From positions 62,001 to 126,000 of the forward strand of contig NZ_ASJD01000002.1 of the NCBI RefSeq assembly GCF_000691165.1: a stretch of 64,000 nt of DNA. Direction: 5' to 3'. The notes beneath the pieces are model-generated. The model searched no databases. It saw only the letters and a list, made by a program, of their open reading frames with translations, and was not told where the DNA came from. Made by a program: the position numbers and the translations under genes. Positions 8,731 through 16,846 of this stretch are shown here, piece after piece. The stretch's first letter is position 1. Each line of letters opens with the position of its first letter. The DNA comes from Bacillus safensis FO-36b. Its GTDB lineage: Bacteria > Bacillota > Bacilli > Bacillales > Bacillaceae.

Positions 8731-9453
8731 TTATTGAAGGACCTTTGCAGGGTGCGGTATAAATTTATATCCCATACCACGGATCGTCACAATATATTCT
8801 GGCTGACTCGGATCTAATTCAATCTTTTCCCTCAGCTTTCGAATATGAACCATGACAGTGTTGTTATCACCATATGATGGTACGCCCCATACTTTCTCAT
8901 AGATTTGATCTTTTGAGAGAACCACATTCGGATGGTCACAAAAGTACTTCAGCAAAGAAAGAAGCTGAGCAGAACATGCCGTCACCTCTCCTCTTACTTT
9001 CAATTCGGCTGCATGAGGATGATAGGAGAAATGGGCATAATGATATTGGCTTTGAGTGTCTTCTTGCTCCTCCTGTAAGGAGATATAAGTTCGGTTTAGG
9101 TGAGCCTTAATTCTAGCCACTAGCTCAAGCGGGTTAAATGGCTTTGTGATGTAATCATCTGCCCCCTGTGCAAAGCCCGTCAGTTTATCGACATCTGAAG
9201 TTCTTGCAGTTAAATAGAAAATAGGCACTTTCGTTAACTTTCTGATTTCAGGCAGAACGTCAAAACCAGACTTACCGGGCATCATTACATCTAGAAGTAA
9301 GAGGTGGATGTCCTCGTTTTTGACAATATCTAATGCTTCATCTGCATGGTAGGCTTTATAAATATGCTTAAATCCTTCTTTTTTTAATACGCGTTCAACC
9401 ATTTTCACAATTGCTTCTTCGTCATCTGCAATCAATATTTTTGCTGTTTCCAC
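8731..9453 (-). CDS. yvrHb: OmpR-family response regulator, YvrHb-like
   Basis: A 240-aa two-domain regulator. The receiver has the acidic DDEE, phospho-acceptor Asp55 (LLLLDVMMPG), a conserved Thr (FYLTAR) and Lys in ITKPF. The C-terminal winged helix ends with the canonical NTVMVHIRKLREKIE and TIRGMGYKF. It is the first gene of a two-gene operon with the kinase. The 175-bp upstream gap holds the fhu terminator and no obvious operator. Confidence 0.87.
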   Translation of the reverse strand: METAKILIADDEEAIVKMVERVLKKEGFKHIYKAYHADEALDIVKNEDIHLLLLDVMMPGKSGFDVLPEIRKLTKVPIFYLTARTSDVDKLTGFAQGADDYITKPFNPLELVARIKAHLNRTYISLQEEQEDTQSQYHYAHFSYHPHAAELKVRGEVTACSAQLLSLLKYFCDHPNVVLSKDQIYEKVWGVPSYGDNNTVMVHIRKLREKIELDPSQPEYIVTIRGMGYKFIPHPAKVLQ

Positions 9454-9594
9454 GCATCTCTTTCCTTTCTAGCTATGATCTCTAACCGTATATTACCATT
9501 GTCTAAAGTAAAAAAGTACCTCTTTTCCGCATAAAAGCGAAAAAATATCAACTGGAGAAAATGGCAGCACGAGGAAGTTTCAAACATGCAAAAA

Positions 9595-9616
9595 AACCCG
9601 GCAGCTGCACCGGGTT
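9595..9616 (-). terminator. Terminator of the fhuBGC operon
   Basis: On the minus strand AACCCGG, an 8-nt loop, CCGGGTT, then a run of T, 12 bp after the fhuC stop. A textbook rho-independent terminator. Confidence 0.88.
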
Positions 9617-9628
9617 CCTTTACATCTA

Positions 9629-10444
9629 TTATCCATTCACAGCTTCTAGCTTTCGTTCATGATTCATTAAGTCATAGGTTAAACAGATCGGCTTATTCGT
9701 TCTTGGATCAAGCACAATTTCTGCATCAATATGGAATACCCGACTGAGTACATCTTTGGTCATGACCTCATGAGGCGTACCATCTTTTATGACTTTCCCT
9801 TGATTGAGGGCAATCATGTAATGTGAAAAACGCGCCGCATGATTCAAATCATGGATGACCATCAACACAGTTCGGCCCTGCTCTCTATTTAAGCGTTCTA
9901 ACAGCTGAAGAATCTCGAGCTGATGTGCAAGATCCAAATACGTCGTAGGTTCATCTAATAGGAGCAGCTCTGTTTCCTGGGCAAGTGCCATCGCAATCCA
10001 TACACGCTGACGCTGTCCGCCGGAAAGTGCTTCAATTGGCCGATCATGAAAAGCAATCATTCCCGTTTCCTCAAGTGCCCACCTAATGATTCGTTTATCT
10101 TCATTTGATAAACGGCCAAACCCATTTTGATGCGGGAAACGTCCATATGACACGAGCTCATACACTGTCAATCCACTTGGTGCTTCCGGCGTTTGCGGTA
10201 AGATCGCCATTTGTTTTGAAATTTCTTTTGTCGGCGTCTCATGGATAGCCTTGCCATTTAAGTAAACAGCTCCTCGATTGGACTTCATAATACGAGACAT
10301 CGTTTTTAAAATGGTTGATTTCCCGCAGCCATTCGGTCCAATCAGTGTTGTCACCTTGCCTTTTGGGATGCTGACATTCAAATCTTCTACAATCAAACGG
10401 TCTTGATAACCGATACAAAGCTTTTCTGTTTCGAGCGATTTCAT
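9629..10444 (-). CDS. fhuC: Ferric hydroxamate ABC transporter ATPase FhuC
   Basis: ABC ATPase of about 271 aa powering uptake of ferrichrome-type siderophores. Walker A GPNGCGKST at ~36-44, Q-loop at ILPQTPEAP, signature LSGGQRQRVW, Walker B LLLLDEPT, H-loop MVIHDLNHA; these are typical of the FepC/FhuC branch. ATG 10444 is chosen because a GGAAGGAGAG SD lies 7 nt upstream; the in-frame ATG at 10465 overlaps the fhuG stop and has no SD. Last gene of the Fur-type operon fhuB-fhuG-fhuC, all minus strand. Confidence 0.93.
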   Translation of the reverse strand: MKSLETEKLCIGYQDRLIVEDLNVSIPKGKVTTLIGPNGCGKSTILKTMSRIMKSNRGAVYLNGKAIHETPTKEISKQMAILPQTPEAPSGLTVYELVSYGRFPHQNGFGRLSNEDKRIIRWALEETGMIAFHDRPIEALSGGQRQRVWIAMALAQETELLLLDEPTTYLDLAHQLEILQLLERLNREQGRTVLMVIHDLNHAARFSHYMIALNQGKVIKDGTPHEVMTKDVLSRVFHIDAEIVLDPRTNKPICLTYDLMNHERKLEAVNG

Positions 10445-10464
10445 ATGTTGTCTCTCCTTCCTCA

Positions 10465-11487
10465 TTAGTTCGATTTCATCAATAAGTAAATGAAGTAAGG
10501 TGCGCCTAAAGCAGAAACGACAAGGCCAACTGGCACTTCTGATGGTGCAAGGATGACGCGGCCAATTGTATCTGCCAGTAATAATAACAGCGCGCCAATC
10601 AGCGCGGAGGCCGGTATCATTCCTTGATGCTTTGGCCCAACAAGCTTTCTAGCTAAGTGCGGTGCGGCTAATCCTAGGAAAGAGATACTTCCTGCAACAG
10701 CAACACTCGCACCTGCTAATGCAACGGCAATCAGCATGAGAAGACTTCTTTCTTTATGAACAGAAATGCCCAATCCATAGGACAGCTGATCACCTAAATT
10801 CATAATGTTTAAGTAGCGTGATCTGACAAGCGCTAATATAAGGAAAATCAGCATCCATGGCAGAACAGATAGGACATATGTCCAGCTCGAGCCATAAATG
10901 CTTCCAGATAACCACACGATAGCTTGGTTAAAATCATTTGGGCTCATTTTCAACTGGATGACCACAATTGCTGCTGAAAACGCAGCATTCACACCAATAC
11001 CAGTTAAAATCAATCGAACAGGTGTGATGCCTTTTTTCCACGCTAACACATAGATGAGAAATGCAGCAAAGCCTGCACCTACGAACGCGAAAAGCGGCAG
11101 TATAAAAATTGTAAGATCACCTAAATTTGTCATCGTGCCTTGAAATGCAAAGATAAATAGCACAACGGCAAAGCCTGCACCGGCATTGACACCAAGAATA
11201 CCTGGGTCAGCTAAACCATTTTGAGAAACACCTTGCCAAATCGCTCCTGATACAGCGATAGAAGCGCCGACAAGTAAAGCGATGACCATTCTTGGAAGCC
11301 TGAACTCGAATAATACGAGTTCATCCATTTCACTTCCGAATCCAAAAAGTGTTTTCAATGTATCCATCGGAGAGATCCGAATTTCTCCGGTATTTAAACT
11401 AATGAGAAACACAGCTACGATCGCGAAAAAAATCATGAGCATCGTTCGTTGATATTTCTTTTTCTTTGCTTGCTGCACCATTTCCAT
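10465..11487 (-). CDS. fhuG: Ferric hydroxamate permease FhuG
   Basis: FecCD-family permease, 340 aa, with about nine to ten predicted TM helices. Conserved segments include LRLPRMVIALLVGASIAVSG, GLADPGILGVNAGAG, GSISFLGLAAPHLAR and DTIGRVILAPSEVPVG. It is the second half of the permease heterodimer. The start directly abuts the FhuB stop and has a GGAGCGGG SD, consistent with equimolar production. Confidence 0.93.
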   Translation of the reverse strand: MEMVQQAKKKKYQRTMLMIFFAIVAVFLISLNTGEIRISPMDTLKTLFGFGSEMDELVLFEFRLPRMVIALLVGASIAVSGAIWQGVSQNGLADPGILGVNAGAGFAVVLFIFAFQGTMTNLGDLTIFILPLFAFVGAGFAAFLIYVLAWKKGITPVRLILTGIGVNAAFSAAIVVIQLKMSPNDFNQAIVWLSGSIYGSSWTYVLSVLPWMLIFLILALVRSRYLNIMNLGDQLSYGLGISVHKERSLLMLIAVALAGASVAVAGSISFLGLAAPHLARKLVGPKHQGMIPASALIGALLLLLADTIGRVILAPSEVPVGLVVSALGAPYFIYLLMKSN

Positions 11488-12540
11488 TTAAATCCCGCTC
11501 CTTTCACGTCTAGCTAAGTATAAGAAGAAAGGAACGCCTATAATCGCCGTAATGGCACCGACTGGCGTTTCAAACGGAGCATTGACCAGCCTTGCAGCAA
11601 TGTCTGCATAAATTAACAATGTGGCCCCTAAGATAGCGGAGCATGGGATAATCCAGCGATAGTCCACTCCGACCAAGAACCGAGTGACATGAGGGATCAC
11701 AAGCCCAATAAAACCAATAGAGCCTGCTACCGACACGGCAGCACCCGTTAAAAGAATAACAACCACTATACCAAGCACCTTGACCGTTTTCGTATACTGT
11801 CCAAGCCCTTTCGCCAGTTCTTCACCTAAGCTTAAAACCGTGATCGAACGGGCAAGGATCATTGCAATGATTAGCCCTGCAATGGCAACTGGAATGATGA
11901 TATGAATGTTACTCCAATTCACACCTGCCACTCCGCCAGCATACCAAAAGCTCATATCTTGAGCGACGTCAAAACGGATGGCAATGGCTGAGGAGATGGA
12001 GCTCAAAAGTGCTCCAACCGCTGTACCAGCTAGTGCGAGCTTTACAGGAGTCAGCCCCCCTTTTGACATAGTACCAACACCAAATACAATAGAGGCACCG
12101 AGTGCGGCTCCAACAAATGACCAAAGAATTAATGTAAAAGAAGATTGGCCAGGGAAAAATGCTAGTGCAATGGCAATCGCAAATGCGGAACCATTTGTCA
12201 CACCCATAATCTCAGGTGACGCAAGCGCGTTTCTCGTCATTCCTTGCATAATGGCACCTGATACGGCTAAAAAGGCACCGACGAGGGCAGCTCCAACTGT
12301 ACGCGGCAGCCTCAATTCCCGAATGATTTGATGTGAAGTTTGATGTGAATCAAAATGAAAAACGGCTTCCCATACAGTCTGTAGATGAATGTTTGCCGCT
12401 CCTAATGATACTGATAAAAAAAGACCAAATGCTAAAGCGATCATTCCTATGATGATAACAGCTGCTGTTCCAAAAGGCTTCGTGACAATATCGATCGTAT
12501 CATCTCTGGCTGGCAGCTGTTTATTCGATTGTGAGCCCAA
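11488..12540 (-). CDS. fhuB: Ferric hydroxamate permease FhuB
   Basis: FecCD-family permease, 350 aa, about ten TM helices. Motifs parallel FhuG: LRLPRTVGAALVGAFLAVSG, NALASPEIMGVTNGSAF, GSIGFIGLVIPHVTR and APFETPVGAI. Translation begins with TTG (GGAAAGGAAGAG SD, about 7 nt spacing), with no better ATG nearby. First gene of the operon; its promoter (TTTCAA-16-TATACT on the minus strand, -10 at 12614-12609) lies just upstream of a perfect Fur box. Confidence 0.93.
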   Translation of the reverse strand: MGSQSNKQLPARDDTIDIVTKPFGTAAVIIIGMIALAFGLFLSVSLGAANIHLQTVWEAVFHFDSHQTSHQIIRELRLPRTVGAALVGAFLAVSGAIMQGMTRNALASPEIMGVTNGSAFAIAIALAFFPGQSSFTLILWSFVGAALGASIVFGVGTMSKGGLTPVKLALAGTAVGALLSSISSAIAIRFDVAQDMSFWYAGGVAGVNWSNIHIIIPVAIAGLIIAMILARSITVLSLGEELAKGLGQYTKTVKVLGIVVVILLTGAAVSVAGSIGFIGLVIPHVTRFLVGVDYRWIIPCSAILGATLLIYADIAARLVNAPFETPVGAITAIIGVPFFLYLARRERSGI

Positions 12541-12581
12541 AACCAGTCTCTTCCTTTCCGTTCATGTCTATTCTCTATTAG

Positions 12582-12596
12582 TGATAATGATTATCA
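12582..12596. promoter_or_regulatory. Fur box of the fhuBGC operon
   Basis: TGATAATGATTATCA matches the Bacillus 7-1-7 Fur consensus TGATAATNATTATCA exactly. It lies about 42 bp upstream of the fhuB start and just downstream of the candidate -10. Confidence 0.93.
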
Positions 12597-12757
12597 ATCT
12601 CGAAGTCTAGTATATCACTTTCTTTTCTTTTTGAAATCACTGTTCTGATAAATTTCTTTATTTTCCGCAAAAAACTGTGAGAATTTCATCATTTTTCTTT
12701 TGGTTCTAAATTAGCCGATGCATTTTTATTCCTATCATGGTACGATAAAATTGAAAA

Positions 12758-12772
12758 TGAGAATCATTATCA
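12758..12772. promoter_or_regulatory. Fur box of fhuD
   Basis: TGAGAATCATTATCA differs from the 7-1-7 Fur consensus at one position. It lies 28 bp upstream of the fhuD GTG. With the site at 12582 it makes the whole divergent uptake system iron-repressed. Confidence 0.88.
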
Positions 12773-12799
12773 AGGAAAAGTGAATAGGAGAGAATTTTT

Positions 12800-13738
12800 G
12801 TGAAAAAACGAACTGGAGTTCTTTTGATTTCTTTATCCATCCTTATGATCTTTACAGCCGCTTGCGGCAGCACTTCAAATAAACAATCTGCAGCGAAAAA
12901 GAATGACATGATCACATATCAGGATGCCAAAGGAGAAGTGAAGCTTCCGAAAAATCCGAAGCGAATAGTGCTTCTTGCAGAAAGCTATTACGGGGACCTC
13001 GTTACACTCGGCAAGACGCCGGTTGCTACGACATCACCCATCTTTAAAAACCCTTTTTATAAAGGGAAAACAGATGGAGTGAAGAATCTCGGAAGGACCC
13101 CATCAGTCGAAAAGGTAGCCGCTTTGAAGCCAGATATGATTATTGCATGGGGAGAAGACGAGAAGTTTGATCAATACAAAAAAATCGCCCCAACTGTAGC
13201 GGTTAAATACAACCAATATTCCTTCAAAGACCAGCTAAAAGAATTCGGTAAAATGACAGGTACACCAAAAAAAGCAACAGAATGGATCAAGAAATGGGAT
13301 ACTAAAATTGCTGAGGTGAAACCAAAGGTAACAAAAGCTGTCGGCAGCAAAACGGTTTCGATCGTATCGCCATTTGATAAAGGTATTTATATCTTTGGAA
13401 ACACCTTTGGCCGCGGGGGAGAAATCATTTATGACGAGCTGAAATTAAAAGCACCGAAAGTCGTCAAAAAAGAAGCGATCGACAGCGGTGTCGGCTATGC
13501 AAACATTTCTCTTGAGAAGCTGCCAGAATTCGCAGGCGACTATATTTTCACAGGTCCATGGAGCGGCTCAAAAAGTAATGGTGACCAAGTCTATCAAAGC
13601 AGCATTTGGTCATCACTTCCTGCCGTCAAAAATAAACGTGTATTTGAAATAGATCCAGTCGGTTACTTCTTTAATGACCCAGTGTCACTAGAAGGTCAGC
13701 TAGAGTTCATTGTGGACCGATTGACATCTGCGTCATAA
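12800..13738 (+). CDS. fhuD: Ferrichrome-binding lipoprotein FhuD
   Basis: A 312-aa substrate-binding lipoprotein. GTG start with an AGGAGAG SD; the signal peptide (MKKRTGVLLISL...) ends in lipobox TAAC with Cys22. The mature part is a class III binding protein: KNPKRIVLLAESYYGDL, SVEKVAALKPDMIIAWGE, GRGGEIIYDEL and a C-terminal SLEGQLEFIVDRL that closely matches B. subtilis FhuD as remembered. It is transcribed divergently from fhuBGC, as in B. subtilis, and captures ferrichrome-type ligands for FhuBGC. It is followed by the first copy of the hairpin-bracketed repeat. Confidence 0.93.
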   Translation: MKKRTGVLLISLSILMIFTAACGSTSNKQSAAKKNDMITYQDAKGEVKLPKNPKRIVLLAESYYGDLVTLGKTPVATTSPIFKNPFYKGKTDGVKNLGRTPSVEKVAALKPDMIIAWGEDEKFDQYKKIAPTVAVKYNQYSFKDQLKEFGKMTGTPKKATEWIKKWDTKIAEVKPKVTKAVGSKTVSIVSPFDKGIYIFGNTFGRGGEIIYDELKLKAPKVVKKEAIDSGVGYANISLEKLPEFAGDYIFTGPWSGSKSNGDQVYQSSIWSSLPAVKNKRVFEIDPVGYFFNDPVSLEGQLEFIVDRLTSAS

Positions 13739-13741
13739 AAA

Positions 13742-13972
13742 AACGTTTCTCCAGAGATGGAGAAACGTCCAAATTATTGACAAAGGGATAAAATGAGCTT
13801 TATTTTAGCCCTTTGTCTTCTTTTCAGCGTGATAGAAAACCTTTGCAGTCTAGGAAGGACGAGTACCGGAGCGGAGCGAATTGAACATTCGTGAGCACCG
13901 GAGCGCAGACCTGACAACGAATGCGAGGGTTTGTCTACACGCTGAACGTTTCTCCAGAGATGGAGAAACGTC
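13742..13972. repeat. Hairpin-bracketed intergenic repeat, copy 1
   Basis: Two identical 28-bp copies of a hairpin (arms ACGTTTCTCC / GGAGAAACGT; 13742-13769 and 13945-13972) bracket a 175-bp core. The core has a left stem (GACAAAGGGATAAAAT / ATTTTAGCCCTTTGTC, 13779-13817), a long outer stem (CAGCGTG at 13825-13831 / CACGCTG at 13938-13944) and a GC-rich inner part with two ACCGGAGCG repeats. It lies between convergent fhuD and yvsH, so each hairpin can act as a bidirectional terminator. Copies 2 and 3 are at 15848 and 38714. Open frames crossing it are not genes. Confidence 0.9.
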
Positions 13973-13981
13973 TTCCTTATC

Positions 13982-15388
13982 TTATACCGTTTCTTTGGCA
14001 AATCCTTTTGACATGAATGGATAAAGCAAAATACCAACTAAGAATAGACCGATTCCAAGACCAAAAGTTTTCAAGTCGGCTGTTCCTGAAATAATGACCC
14101 AAGCCGAATACCCCATCGCAACAAGTGCAATGATGCCGTCTCTTGTTCGATTTCCTTTTTGAAGCTCATATGTGTCACCTTGCATGATGACCTTAAAGCT
14201 GTAGATGGAAGACACAATATACGGAATAAGATACGCAAGTGTCGCTGATGTGGTTAAAAAGGTAAAAGCTTCATTAATCGTACGTGACATCACAGAGAAG
14301 ATAAACAGCTGTGACATAATATTTGTAACAGTCAAAGCGAAAGCAGGGCTTCCTTTTTTGTTTGTTTTTGCAAATACTGCTGGAAAATCACCAGCCTTTG
14401 CTGCTTGATACGGTACTTCTGAACCAAGTAAAATCCAGCCAAGCATCGAACCAAACAAACAAATAATCGCCAGCAGTGCCATGACAATTCCGCCAGCCGG
14501 CCCAATAATAAGCTGAAGCACATCCACGAATGGTTTGTCAGAGCCTTGCAGTTGATCATGCGGCAGAACGCCCATTGTAATCAATGTGATAATCATGTAG
14601 ATCGAAAGTGCGATTAAAAGACCTGTAATCGTCGCACGTTTCACATCACGCTGTGAGGATGCTCTTCCTGATAAAATGACAGCTGATTCAATCCCAATAA
14701 ATGCCCATAGTGTGGAAATAGCCGCATGATGAATTTGGCCTCCAAGTCCGAGCACTCCTTCCCCGCCTGTTTCAACCGGGAAGTAATAATGTTCAAATAA
14801 TGCCGTTTGAAAAGCAAATAATCCCGCAACAATAAAAAGGACAAATCCAAGCACCTTCGAAAAGGTCGTAATAAAATTCAATTTACTCGCAGCACTTAAG
14901 CTTGTGATTAAAATGGTATGTGTTCCCCATAGAAGAAGGGTACATACGATAAACGTCATGAGCTGGCCAAGTGTGACCGCTTCTTTTCCAAAGGTAAAAA
15001 CCTCAGTCTTCACGGTGAGAATAGGGAAAAAAGTCGTTAAATAACCAGCAAGGCTTGTAATAATCGCGACATTACTAATCCAGCTTGCCACCCAATATCC
15101 CCAAACCATTGTAAAACCGGCCGCTTTCCCTTTTTTCGGATCTTTAAAAAGCGCCCTTGCATAACTTTGTGGTCCAGCCGTCAGCTGCGGCTTATGAATG
15201 GACAAATGCCCAAATACAAGCGCAATCATCAGCACACCGCCGCCTGTGACAAGCCATGCCATCGTCACACCTAAAGGACTGGCGTGCTGGGCAAGCGTAC
15301 TTGGCAGCATAAAGATGCCTGAACCTACCATATTTCCGACGACAAAGGCCGTCAATAACCAAAAACCCCATTTTTTTGTCTGTTCCAT
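13982..15388 (-). CDS. yvsH: APC-family lysine permease, YvsH-like
   Basis: A 468-aa amino acid transporter of the APC superfamily with about 12 TM helices. The N-terminal consensus is FVVGNMVGSGIFMLPSTLA; GIESAVILSGRA is the TM6-7 region of the basic amino acid permease/antiporter group. The SD is GGAGGT. The ~400-nt leader carries a lysine riboswitch with an intrinsic terminator, which points to lysine as substrate and shuts the gene off when lysine is plentiful. B. subtilis yvsH has the same arrangement. Uniport versus exchange cannot be told. Confidence 0.9.
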   Translation of the reverse strand: MEQTKKWGFWLLTAFVVGNMVGSGIFMLPSTLAQHASPLGVTMAWLVTGGGVLMIALVFGHLSIHKPQLTAGPQSYARALFKDPKKGKAAGFTMVWGYWVASWISNVAIITSLAGYLTTFFPILTVKTEVFTFGKEAVTLGQLMTFIVCTLLLWGTHTILITSLSAASKLNFITTFSKVLGFVLFIVAGLFAFQTALFEHYYFPVETGGEGVLGLGGQIHHAAISTLWAFIGIESAVILSGRASSQRDVKRATITGLLIALSIYMIITLITMGVLPHDQLQGSDKPFVDVLQLIIGPAGGIVMALLAIICLFGSMLGWILLGSEVPYQAAKAGDFPAVFAKTNKKGSPAFALTVTNIMSQLFIFSVMSRTINEAFTFLTTSATLAYLIPYIVSSIYSFKVIMQGDTYELQKGNRTRDGIIALVAMGYSAWVIISGTADLKTFGLGIGLFLVGILLYPFMSKGFAKETV

Positions 15389-15532
15389 TTCCGTACCTCC
15401 GTTTTATTCACTTTGGACCAGACCCGGCAGTATCTTCATTGATATATTTGTGAAGCAATGACTTGCATTCTTTATGTTCATCATGGATTACTTATTCACA
15501 GCATACCCTTATTTTTGTTACTCAGAACATAA

Positions 15533-15827
15533 AAAAAAGCCTGAACAAAAGTCCATGCTTTTCAAAACATACACCTTGATCTCCGGATAGCCCTCCACGC
15601 TTTAAAGACGTGGCAGTCCTGCATTTATTCAATGCAGACCCAGCATAAAGAAAGTTGGAGCTCTCTTTACACTTCGGCGCTGATGCCTTTTTTCTCATGA
15701 TCTACGATTCCATCTCTCCTATGAGTGACTCATCATCCGCGCAACCTCTACCTCACTGAGACATAGCGTGAGGATTTCTATTCATTTTTACTACACGAAG
15801 GTTATCAAACATTCTCACATCTGTCAA
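15533..15827 (-). promoter_or_regulatory. Lysine riboswitch (L-box) with terminator and promoter, upstream of yvsH
   Basis: On the minus strand the leader contains hallmarks of the L-box: GGTAGAGGTTGCGC, an AGGAGAGATGGA segment, AAAAAAGGCATCAGCGCCGAAG, TGCATTGAATAAATGCAGG and GGAGGGCTATC closing P1. A terminator follows (AAGCATGGAC TTTT GTTCAGGCTT then eight T, ~15562-15532), 144 nt before the start codon. A candidate sigma-A promoter is TTGACA (15827-15822), 17 nt, TAACCT (15804-15799). Lysine binding should favour the terminator. The 15389-15847 gap holds nothing else that I can see. Confidence 0.93.
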
Positions 15828-15847
15828 AGGGAAAAACATAGAAAAAA

Positions 15848-16012
15848 GGCAGAGAAGTGTTTCTCTGCCCCTGATTGTTGACAAAGGGCTAAAATAATCT
15901 TTATTTTAGTTCTTTGTCTTCCTTCTTTCAGCGTGATAGAAAACCTTTGCAGACCTGACACCGAATGCGAGGGTTTGTCCGCGCGCTGAGGCAGAGAACT
16001 GTTTCTCTGCCC
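15848..16012. repeat. Hairpin-bracketed intergenic repeat, copy 2 (short form)
   Basis: Bracketing hairpins of 23 bp with arms GGCAGAGAA / TTCTCTGCC lie at 15848-15870 and 15990-16012; the two differ at one loop base. The core has the same left stem and CAGCGTG...GCGCTG outer stem as the other copies but lacks the ~60-bp GC-rich inner part, apparently lost between two GCAG repeats. The right hairpin is 10 bp after the sspJ stop and would be its terminator. Confidence 0.88.
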
Positions 16013-16021
16013 TTTACCTGC

Positions 16022-16165
16022 TTATTGTTGGTTGTTTTTCTTCTTTTGTACAGCTTCCTGTAGCGGGTCGCCTGCTAGCTCTTTACTTGCTTCCTCTAAC
16101 AGCTGATCTACCTGCTGATGGTCTTTCTCACTTTTCGCCTTTTTATCCTTTTGGAAAAATGACAT
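16022..16165 (-). CDS. sspJ: Small acid-soluble spore protein SspJ
   Basis: A 47-aa protein starting MSFFQKDKKAKSEKDHQQ and ending in GDPLQEAVQKKKNNQQ. The DPLQEAVQKKKN tail is the SspJ signature as remembered from B. subtilis (46 aa), whose gene lies in the same neighbourhood. A GGGAGG SD is present. It is a minor spore-core protein, expected from a forespore sigma factor; no confident -10/-35 was identified. Lysine- and glutamine-rich, with no membrane segment. Confidence 0.9.
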   Translation of the reverse strand: MSFFQKDKKAKSEKDHQQVDQLLEEASKELAGDPLQEAVQKKKNNQQ

Positions 16166-16246
16166 CGCTGTTTCCTCCCTTTTCATAAAATGCGATTGCC
16201 TGTTTAATTTGTGCTACAGCGCTCAGACTTATTCAAGGGAAGAGGC

Positions 16247-16675
16247 TCAATCATCATGAAAGGTCTGTCTCATTTTTTGCAAGTACGACAGAAAGGTTTT
16301 TAAATCTTCCTTTGTGAAGTCTGACATCATATGCTGAATCACTTTTCCGAAAAGACGTGTATGCTTTTCATAAATCGCCATCCCTTTTTCCGTGACTTCT
16401 AAACGAACAAGTGATGAATCGTCCTTGTCCCGTTCTCTCTGAATATAACCCTGCTCACATAATTTATTGAGCGCAATAGAGGCTGCACCTGGGTTTAATG
16501 AGAGTCTTTGCTTCAGCTCTTCGGCATGTGATACTTTGCCTTGTATCAAAATAGAAAGAGCATATATCTGCGGCGGCGTGATGTCTTTCTCTAACTCAAG
16601 TAACTTGCGGTTTAATTTACGGCTGACTTCATAATGTACAAGAACAATTTCTTTTAAAATGTCTGCATTACCCAT
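16247..16675 (-). CDS. MarR-family transcriptional regulator
   Basis: A 142-aa winged-helix protein with the MarR layout: dimerisation helix, HTH (SHAEELKQRLSLNPGAASIALNKLCEQGYIQRER), wing with DDSSLVRLEVTEKG and C-terminal dimerisation helices. It is divergent from yvsG with about 170 bp between, so it may control itself and yvsG. Upstream on the minus strand is TTGGCT-16-TATAAT. A 17-codon ORF with a stronger SD overlaps its start (16654-16707). No cysteine suggests redox sensing. The ligand is unknown. Confidence 0.85.
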   Translation of the reverse strand: MGNADILKEIVLVHYEVSRKLNRKLLELEKDITPPQIYALSILIQGKVSHAEELKQRLSLNPGAASIALNKLCEQGYIQRERDKDDSSLVRLEVTEKGMAIYEKHTRLFGKVIQHMMSDFTKEDLKTFLSYLQKMRQTFHDD

Positions 16676-16707
16676 CCGAATCGCATCCTTATCGTTAGTA
16701 TCAACAT
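16654..16707 (-). CDS. Possible 17-aa leader peptide overlapping the marR-type gene start
   Basis: An ATG preceded by GGGGGAAGTC, a better SD than the regulator's own AAGGATG, opens a short frame MLILTIRMRFGWVMQTF that stops 22 bp inside the regulator gene in another frame. It lies between the predicted promoter and the regulator, so ribosomes reaching its stop could reinitiate or interfere. Chance cannot be excluded for so short an ORF. Confidence 0.3.
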   Translation of the reverse strand: MLILTIRMRFGWVMQTF

Positions 16708-16763
16708 GACTTCCCCCTTATTATAGAATGTTTTTCCATTCAGCCAACCCTTTTGGCCTCTTT

Positions 16764-16810
16764 TTCTTTAGAAATAAGCCTTGCTGAATGAATCCACCCT
16801 TGATATAGTG
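16764..16810 (+). promoter_or_regulatory. Sigma-A promoter of yvsG
   Basis: TTGCTG, a 17-nt spacer (AATGAATCCACCCTTGA) and TATAGT, about 40 nt before the yvsG ATG, which has a CAGGAG SD. Boundaries are approximate. Confidence 0.55.
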
Positions 16811-16846
16811 AGTACTTGAACTAAAGATAGAACAGGAGTACGCATC

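Noticed and set aside
13774..14037. 87-codon open frame on the minus strand across repeat copy 1
   Set aside because: It lies wholly in the non-coding repeat and the yvsH 3' end; its peptide arises from the repeat, and a similar frame appears at copy 3.
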